From assembly GCA_030142905.1 (NCBI GenBank), contig JASJOG010000066.1, positions 620,001 through 684,000 on the forward strand: a DNA stretch of 64,000 nt. The letters run 5' to 3'. The stretch comes from Heliopora coerulea (taxonomy: Eukaryota; Cnidaria; Anthozoa; Scleralcyonacea; Helioporidae). The notes beneath the pieces are model-generated. The model made no database searches. It had not been told where the DNA came from and worked only from the letters and a program-made list of their open reading frames with translations. This document shows positions 56,275-64,000 of the stretch, one piece after another (position 1 is the stretch's first letter; each line of letters opens with the position of its first letter). A program made the translations under genes and the position numbers.

Positions 56275-57050
56275 CTCGTCCAACTTTATATCACTTTTAA
56301 ATTTTCAAAATCCCCTTGCCTTGTTTGCCACATTTGCTTGATTAATCAGCCGTAACTTTTTCATCCTTATTTTACCCCACCAAAAATGTGACCAGTGCCT
56401 GGCTTAGTCATCCACTGAACGCACCACTTATGATTGTAGCACGTTAAATGTCGTGGAATGCTCCTGTGATGGCCAGGCATAATTTGTCCGGGAATATTGC
56501 AAATAAGCTCGTACAACTCTTGTTCAAATTATCCATGTCTTCATGTAATTATTTCTTAAATCAATTCCCACAGGCTTAATCAATAGCTTTTGGGAGACAT
56601 CTTTCAAATTTTGAATTAGCTGTTAAAAGACAAGTAATTGAGGTCCTTGTTCATTTGAAGTTCAGCATTCTTTGAGGTGTATCGAAACTGATGAAACGAA
56701 TCCTTGCTTGCTTGATCAAAAATCTTTCTTGAGATACGAAACAGGACTATGGAAGACGCTTTTATTGTGCTCAAGAGACGTTTTCATGGTAGTAAGTCAA
56801 GGTTTCGAAGGGAATGAGATCGATGGTGAGTTGCATTTTAGCGTTTGATCTTCGTTACAGGTGAGCATGGTTATTTAGAAAACTACCTCGTTCATCTTTT
56901 GAATTAAGCTTTCAATTTCAAGGTTTTCTTACTTTCTGGACACTTGTTGGATGAGTAAATTTGCTATGTCGAAACTAGAACAAGATTTGGTACAAGTGTA
57001 GTTTAGCATACACTAATTAACAGTGATTGCATCGCAGTCTCACTTACCCT
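56275..57050. other. Non-coding sequence in copy 2
   Basis: Matches 27924-28695 of copy 1. No gene recognised. Confidence 0.5.
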
Positions 57051-57051
57051 A

Positions 57052-57079
57052 ATAAAAACCCTAAGCCTAACCCTAACCG
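57052..57079. repeat. Short telomere-like tract (copy 2)
   Basis: Counterpart of 28697-28727. Confidence 0.6.
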
Positions 57080-58128
57080 GTCAGCGACACACCGGTCAGT
57101 GTTGTACGATAAACTGCAGTCTAGCCCACGATTTTAAGCTAATAAGAAAGACTTTTGAAGCTAAATATGTCGGCACGGCTTACTGTCATTAGTTGTATTA
57201 AATTGGGTAGATTTGTTGTGAACTTATCGCCACTGGGAGGCGAAAAGGTCTGCGATTTAGGATTTTGTGACTTAGTTCGTAACAAACTTTGCTGAACTAG
57301 CTTTCTACATTGCTTATTTACTATTCTCGATCAGATATAGATCATGGTCATGAAGAGGGTTTGGGTCGGAGTTATGGTTATGATCATGTTCGTAATTGTG
57401 ATGGAAGTGTTTAATGTGGCTATGACTTTGCGGTAGCGGATACTGGGGAAGATTCAGAAGGTTTTGCACCCACCTTTTAATTTTCATTTCGTAGTATAGT
57501 GCACACGAATACACCAAGTTAGCTACGGGAAAGCATAAACAAAATATTTAGCGGCTGGAGGGTACCCCTTTCGTATCCTCCCTGTCACGCTAAGCGTGCT
57601 GCATACTGCACACGTACTGCACAGCTAAATTTTTAGTGCAGCTGCTTGAACTTGGACTCTCTTAACTCTTTACATTTATTCCAAATCTGTCTCTAGTTGT
57701 TGCTCGTGTTGTTGATCTTGGCCTGTGCCTCTGCGTTTTGGATAAGTTAAGATCGTTTATTTCGGGATGTCAGGAGCCTTGAAAAGGTTGTGGGTTTAAT
57801 TTCCACCTGGGACTCAGATAATTTGCACTATATCTGTCAAAAGGCTCCCTAAATTGTCGTGAAGTCCACATGCCTTCAATTTTTTTTTGATTTTTGGGTT
57901 AATGAGAATCCACGCAGTCGAGAGAGTTGATGGATTGGCGCTATAAATTTGAAGAGAGAAAAAAATTGATGTTCTGGTTTATTAGGTGCATTGAGGGACC
58001 AGTGACATATCCTACCCATTTTACGTTTTCGTTGTCGGTGGTATCACAGTCAGTCGCTTCTTGTACCAACAAACCAGTCTCTCTTTTACCAAGGAGCCTA
58101 GACTGTTTTACCGACAGTATAATAAAAT

Positions 58129-58440
58129 CTTCTTTAATACGCTCTCATGCTATTTTACTTAGAAAAACTTTCGGAATTCCTGACGGGAATCGAACCCGTA
58201 ACCTTCTGATTGCCGGTGAGATGCTCTAACCATTGAGCTACATAGACTCAGATGGTGAGCGAAGGTTACATTTATGTACTGGTTCGTAATGATGGTAGAC
58301 ATGTGTACTGCCATTCTGCAAATCTCAATATGTCATCTCTAGAGCATCTCGCCGGCGATCAGGCGGTTACGGTTCGATTCCCGTCAGGGACTCAGAAACT
58401 TTTTCTGAGTAAAGTAGCTTGGGAGCGTATTAAAGAACAT
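58129..58440. repeat. Fold-back tRNA-like repeat (copy 2)
   Basis: Counterpart of 29779-30090. The left arm keeps the A and B box sequences on the minus strand. In the right arm the B box has lost a G (ACGGTTCGATTCC), so the right copy decays faster. Confidence 0.72.
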
Positions 58441-58679
58441 CATATAACTATCAATCGACCACATTTAACGTCAAGGATCATAAAAAGTTGGTTATATTTA
58501 TTCTATCGACTGTCAGTTTTAGTCACCAAATTACGAAAAAATGGGAAAGTTGCTCAGCCGAACACCCACTACATTCCTTTGGAGAATCAATTCGTTTGTC
58601 AGCTTATACGGTAGAAAGTCTTTGTATGATAGTAGAAATTACCTTGCCTCGTGAAGTAGGTTCTTTTTTCTTTTTGTAG

Positions 58680-60750
58680 TTTTTCTATTTTTTTTTCTTT
58701 TTTACGTTTTCAATAGTAAACGAGCACAAAGAAATCGAAGCCTCACTATAGTTACCTCAAGATGCTTGAAAACTTGAACTGTTGATCTCTTATTTTTGTT
58801 AGAGGTATCTCAATCTTATATGTGGAAAGAATACCGTTACACAAAAAAATTCGATCTATTTTCACTTTCTTAAAAGCATCGAGTGCTGTCAATAAAGTTT
58901 ACTTTTGTAGTTATTATTCTAAAATTTTGTTTGATATTTGAAAACATACAAATTGCTTTGAAGTGATCTCTGCAAAGGTAAAACAAATTTCAAGAAACCC
59001 TAAAAAGCACTGATAAACTGGGCGGAAATCACATCAAAACACCAACAGGTAAAATGAAACTCATCTTTGTAATTACACGATAATTCAGTTTTTCCTCCCC
59101 ACAAGGGTAGTTTTTTGAGAAAACTAAATCGTTTTACTCCTTTTCCAGTGTTGATGTCAGTTCATTTGAAATTGGGCTCCTTGTGGTTTGAGAGCCTCAG
59201 ATGGAAAGCCATTCATGAATTATCAAAATGAGTTTTTCATTGCATTATCTAAATCATTAAGGTTCTTTTGCATCTCTTAATTCACATCAAATTTTCCTCT
59301 TTCAAGTGCTTTACCGGATCGTAGCTGCCAAATTTGACTCTAAATTATGGTCATTGAACAATTAAAAGTGATTCTTAGATGGCATCACACCCTCTGCTAA
59401 ACCTCATCAGCTAAATATCCTGTTACTGTGCTAATTACATACACTCGAATGTTCCACCATGACCAGAAGCTTTGATTTTTGTTTTTAATCTGCGTTTTCG
59501 TCATTGAACTATAACTTTCAAAGCTTATTTCTAAAGACGTCTACAAATTTCTAGATACTACAACACTTTGCAGTGGTTAATCGATACCTTGCCATGGAAT
59601 GAGTTCCTTGGAACAAAATGGTACTCAACTCTTTATGTAAAGACGTTCTCGTCAGTTCGACTATTAAAGTAATTAAGGAATCAAGTTTATGTTTATAAGT
59701 AACATGGAGATACATGATATTTCTCTAAATAATCCATTCATCATATCTTGGCTCATCTGTTCATTCCAAATGTGATTTCGAAACGTTTTCTCGCAGGCTC
59801 ATCTTTGTATTGTCCACTGGGATTGCGGTCTGTTCGTTGCACTTGAATCGCTCTTTTCTGTTTGAAAAATGACATAATATCGTCACGAAAAAGGTTTGAG
59901 TTAATTTAAATGAGAAAGAAACCTTATACACGAGGGATTAACGCAGTAATTTTAGGCCTATATTATTATATGATGAGCGTATTCGCACATTTTAGATAAG
60001 CTGGTAATGTTGGCATTTATGCACTAATGTATCAAATATCTATGTAGATATGAACAAATTGATCAACAAATAGATGGCTCAAATGCTTATATTGATTTCC
60101 TGCACAGAAATTATAAACGTATTTAGATAGTGATTGCGGCTGAAACTCCGCCTAATCCCTGAAATCATCTTCGCTCTATTTAAAAGAACATTTAAAAATG
60201 GGGAAGAATAAACAATGGCGATGAGAGCTCTCGAATATATTATATGCTAGATCTCTAGGCAATAAGTTTTTATATTAAAAAATTAAGCATACGATGATGT
60301 TAATCTTGGCAAACAATATCGTGCATGTCTTCAAAATTATCTACTGTAAAAAGCTAAAGAGTACAAATGAAGCTACATTGTCTCCATAGGTGCAACTTAG
60401 CTTCCAGTCTTCTTCGTTCTTAAGTGAAAATCATTTGCTTACTTTCAAACACAGTACATTCAGCATCTGGAACAAGTCGAGAACATTTTACCTTCCTTTC
60501 GTAAATGTTTTTTCTTTACCAATTAAGCCGCATGGAAGTGATATCAAAAATAGCTGTGAATTGACGTAGAAAAATGTTTGTACTCTACCAAAAAAAAACG
60601 AGAGAACGAGGCACTGCTGTTCCAAGCGAAAGAATTGGATGAAGAATTTTTCCTCCATGTTTCGCTGTTCTTTGGCAGAGTACTACCTTTAAACTTTTTC
60701 TAAAGCTTGGAAGTGAGTTTTTTACATATGCTGAAAAAAAATTGAATAGG
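58680..60750. other. Non-coding sequence in copy 2
   Basis: Matches 30320-32349. A 37-bp insertion relative to copy 1 (GCGGCTGAAACTCCGCC and following) lies near 60135-60172. No gene recognised. Confidence 0.4.
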
Positions 60751-61278
60751 TACTTATCCGACAGCTTTTCGAACATCGTAATTGTGACAATAAAACAAAA
60801 AATTGCAATGATGTTTCAATGTTTAGGTTATATTGATTTCAAACTAGGGAAATTTCACTCGAATATATATCCATGTTACGCTCAGATATAACTGGTATAA
60901 TTTATTGGGAACTCGGGCTATAGGGCTTTAAGCACGCATTAAGTATTAAAAATGATTAACTATGATGATGAGATCTTTTTTAGGAAATGTTTTGGGTAAA
61001 TGTCTACATAACTTCGTAGGGATGACGCGATACTCTAGGCTTGCGTGAGTCTTATCGTATTTTTGTCTTGATGTTCCATTCCCAAAGAATTTATAAAAGT
61101 AATCGCCAAAGGTCTTATTTTCATATCAAATCAATTTCGTGTACCCAGTTGATTAATATCCAGATCCTCAGGAAACCGGAGGTTTTTGAGGTTAATGAAG
61201 GTCTACTAGTCCAGCTAGTGCTCTGTTTACATTTACATCTGCTTACTGCTGTAAGGTACAGGTTAGTTCTAGTACCAT

Positions 61279-61739
61279 TTATACCACACAACGATTCTTC
61301 TTTCTGATGTATCCGATTGACTCACCAGAATCTTCCTGAGGTATTGCGACCTTGGTGAGCGAATCAAAAGCAGGAATTATGGATTGGAGACAACTATGCA
61401 TTCTCCAGGGCGAATTGTCGCATACCACGAAGTATCGTATCGTGTAAATGGGCCGTTGTCTCACAGCCTTGCGATTAAGTTTCAAAGAGGAGGTGATCTC
61501 AATTTTACATATTGAGAAAAGTGAGGAAGGCATTATACTGAATGTGCCATAATGTACACTGAGGTGAATATATGATCAGTTGAAATTTATAATTATTTAG
61601 TATAACAACATCTCACCTTTCCCGAGCAAGCCTTTAGTTGAGGATAATTAATGCAACGAACTTTGTTTTTCAAGGAAGCTTCCACGAACGCAAATGACAG
61701 AAGCGACATCGCTAAAAGCACAACGCCGACTTTGAACAT
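61279..61739 (-). CDS. Two-exon secreted cysteine-containing peptide (copy 2)
   Basis: Exon 1 is 61739-61617 and exon 2 is 61467-61326 (GTGAG donor), or exon 2 reads through to a stop at 61279-61281. The signal peptide is identical to copy 1 at every base, but the loop between the first two cysteines reads INYPQLKA in place of MGYPISPK. Exon 2 keeps RYFVVC and MHSC. The copy 1 stop codon is TCG here, so the chain continues with SLTKVAIPQEDSG. Either copy 1 gained a stop or copy 2 lost one. A TATA box is conserved upstream. Function is unknown. Confidence 0.65.
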
Positions 61740-61828
61740 TATTTCAGTCAAAAAATTGCGACAGTTGTGCTTCTTTCTCTTAGTGTTGTATGAAGTAGTT
61801 TTTAGATGAATGCAAACCCCCTAATCTG

Positions 61829-61836
61829 TTTATATA
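61829..61836 (-). promoter_or_regulatory. TATA box of the secreted-peptide gene (copy 2)
   Basis: TATATAAA on the minus strand, 90 bp before the ATG at 61739, matching copy 1. Confidence 0.6.
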
Positions 61837-61839
61837 TCT

Positions 61840-64000
61840 TCACATCATTCCTTTCCTGCTATCAAGGATGACAGAATTCAGCATAATAACTCACGAATAG
61901 CAAATAAACACTCAATTTAGATTTAAGATCTTGAACCACTTAGTCGAACAAAACAAGTCAAACGATTGTACTTAAATACCCGTTGGCTGGTTTTTACCCT
62001 ACAAAATTCAAAGAAAAGATCACGCCTCTTTCTTGTTTCTTAGCCCTTAAATCAATCCACCATCTTCAATACTAATCAACCGTAAAAACAATCATGTCAT
62101 AATAAACTTTGCTACTAGTAAATAGAAATATGTGATAAAATCACACCTGCGATGAATTTTCTTTCCGCGATAGTCTTGTAATTTTTTATTGTTCCGATGC
62201 AATTTTTATTTTGATTTCAAGATATACATCTGGATCAATCTTTTTTTGTTTGGATATCTTACATGAATCTCTCTTATCTTTTCAAAAATATGTCCATCAC
62301 TGCCCCACCCACTGCTATAAGCATGCTTACGTTAATAAAACCATATTTTTAAAACATTGTTTCTTTCTTTGGGCCAACCAAGTATCTTTCTTTAAACCAT
62401 TCATATCCTATCACAATCTTTATTCGGTTTGTGATTTATTCGAACCATTTAATAGAAACGTTGATTCTATGAACACGTGTTTCTGCTCTTCGATAAATTT
62501 CGTTATCAGTTTGATAAAAATACACTTCGCTGCGTGCACTTAACTTTCCACACCGCACTTGTGTGGAGTATTTTCTGGTAAACAATTTTCTTAAAGTATC
62601 TGTAGAGGCAAAGTTTCAGTGTTTTGAAAAATTGAATAAAAAAGCGTTTAACATCTATTTTTATGGGAAATTGTAGTATTATAGCATATTACAATACATT
62701 GTTAATTGTGGGCTGATTTCTTGCTAGTTAAATTTCAAGAAAACCTTTCTGATTATCATCACAAGGAATTTCGTAAAAGACTGAAATTGAAACATTTGCC
62801 ACTATAACGATTATTACTCAGATGACTCATCAATACTTATGAAGGTTACCAAGTCATTACAATATATTAAAGTGTCCATGCTTTGTTGCGAAAACATTTC
62901 GAATCAGGAACAAAAATTCAGAGAGAAATATTTTCCATGCACAGAACGGACAATAAAATGAGAATTCGTTGAATTTGATAGTATTGTTATGAGTCCATTT
63001 TCTATTTTTGCAATTCACGCCGTTTTTAATTTTCAAGTAGCGAAATACCTACTTTAGAATCTGTTTGTTCATATGGCTTTATGTTTACGTAACTTCTATG
63101 TACTGATGCGTTGTAATGGGCGAGCCGTCGAGCTTTTACGATCGATAACATAAGTACACCGAATATCCCTGGCATAGCGTCCAATTAAGTAAGAATCGAG
63201 AAATGTCGATCTCATGCGATGTTGTGCGCAATCATGGCTCTGTTGACAACGCAGAAAATGCAGCGTTAATATAATCAAAATAAGTTGCTATTTTTCAGTA
63301 CAATAGAATCCTTACGTAGGTAAATTCAGGCAGAAAATAATAAAATGACAAGAGAATAATAAAGAGAAAATAATAAAAACCGTGGGGCCAAGCCCACATG
63401 TTTTTGCTGTTCCCGAATGTTTGTACTCTGCAGATGAAACACGATAAACGAGTGTTTGAACTGGCTTCTCAAACGAGCATTCCCATTAATTTATTGTACG
63501 TTTTTTGCATCGATTTAAATATGCAAGTTACGAAATGTGATCCTGACAACTAGTGATTTTATGCTACAGATTTTCATTGGGTTTCAAAATGTATACACGT
63601 AATATGGTATGCGTTCTTGGATGGACTTTGATAATTCATGAATTGCTAATTTTTTGAGAATGATAGTTCTATAATTTATCAACACGTTTGTTCTCTATTG
63701 ATCTGGTGAAAGCGTAATCTACTTTATTCAAGTCTAAACTCGCTAGCTGTTAATATGAAGGAAAAGACACCATAACATGATACTACCACAATTAGCTTAC
63801 AAAGCCATGTAAAATCCTGATTTGTTCAACTATGCAGGTCGTCAATGATAGGTCCACTGATAATCCACGAAAATTTGCCAGTACAATTCGCTACTTCATA
63901 GCTTTGGATGAAAGTATTTAGCTCTTGTTATTTTTTAAAATAATCATATCATACATTTGCCTTTTGAATATGATCAAATTTTGGATGGGTCGACATTGAT
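61840..64000. other. Non-coding sequence in copy 2 up to the window end
   Basis: Matches 34120-36315 of copy 1. No gene recognised. Confidence 0.5.

Larger units (their letters stand above)
38726..64000. repeat. Tandem segmental duplication, copy 2 (incomplete at window end)
   Basis: Homologous to copy 1 from its start, in the same orientation. It is expanded by three insertions (39441-43025, 46363-47418, 51047-56262) and shortened by one deletion near 60754. Removing these accounts for the length difference from copy 1. Confidence 0.9.

Overview
This is eukaryotic, AT-rich, intron-containing DNA with few genes and many transposable-element remnants. Four things point to a marine invertebrate, most likely a cnidarian such as a coral or sea anemone: an adhesion-type GPCR with small phased exons, abundant Penelope-like elements (PLEs) with C-terminal GIY-YIG domains, hammerhead ribozymes, and hAT/pogo DNA transposons. 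The species assignment is inference. Nearly all the longer open frames that are not transposon-derived look like chance.

Layout. 1-3.5 kb: PLE pseudogenes, (TA)n tracts, fold-back repeats and several hammerhead-like motifs, including a textbook hammerhead on the minus strand at 3159-3204. 3.8-14.27 kb: the 3' part of an adhesion GPCR on the plus strand. I find seven exons whose splice phases all agree, covering the end of the GAIN region, the GPS cleavage site, seven membrane helices and the stop codon. One exon carries an apparent 1-nt frameshift. Its introns hold a long fold-back element and a hAT MITE with a perfect 8-bp target duplication. 14.3-20.2 kb: intergenic, with a short-palindrome array, a tRNA-like SINE fragment, and a fold-back element with an internal telomere-like (CCCTAA) tract.

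20.2-64 kb: two copies of a unit about 18.5 kb long in direct tandem. Copy 1 is about 20224-38725. Copy 2 runs from about 38726 past the window end. Copy 2 alone has gained a 3.6-kb hAT transposon (with another hAT MITE nested inside it), a 1.06-kb deletion derivative of a BED-finger hAT, and a 5.2-kb composite of three PLE fragments. One of these PLE fragments is split by a pogo/Tigger-like element that carries a HIRAN-like gene fragment. Copy 1 preserves the empty site for all three insertions. Copy 2 also lacks about 0.7 kb present in copy 1. The same pattern could arise if two divergent haplotypes were joined in the assembly, and that must be excluded.

Host-gene candidates in the repeated unit are two short secreted-peptide loci. 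One is a plus-strand signal-peptide exon (22734 and 44829). The other is a two-exon minus-strand gene with a TATA box (ATG at 34018 and 61739). In the second, the signal-peptide part of exon 1 is identical between copies, while the eight residues between its first two cysteines are almost completely replaced. This is the most interesting biological signal in the window.
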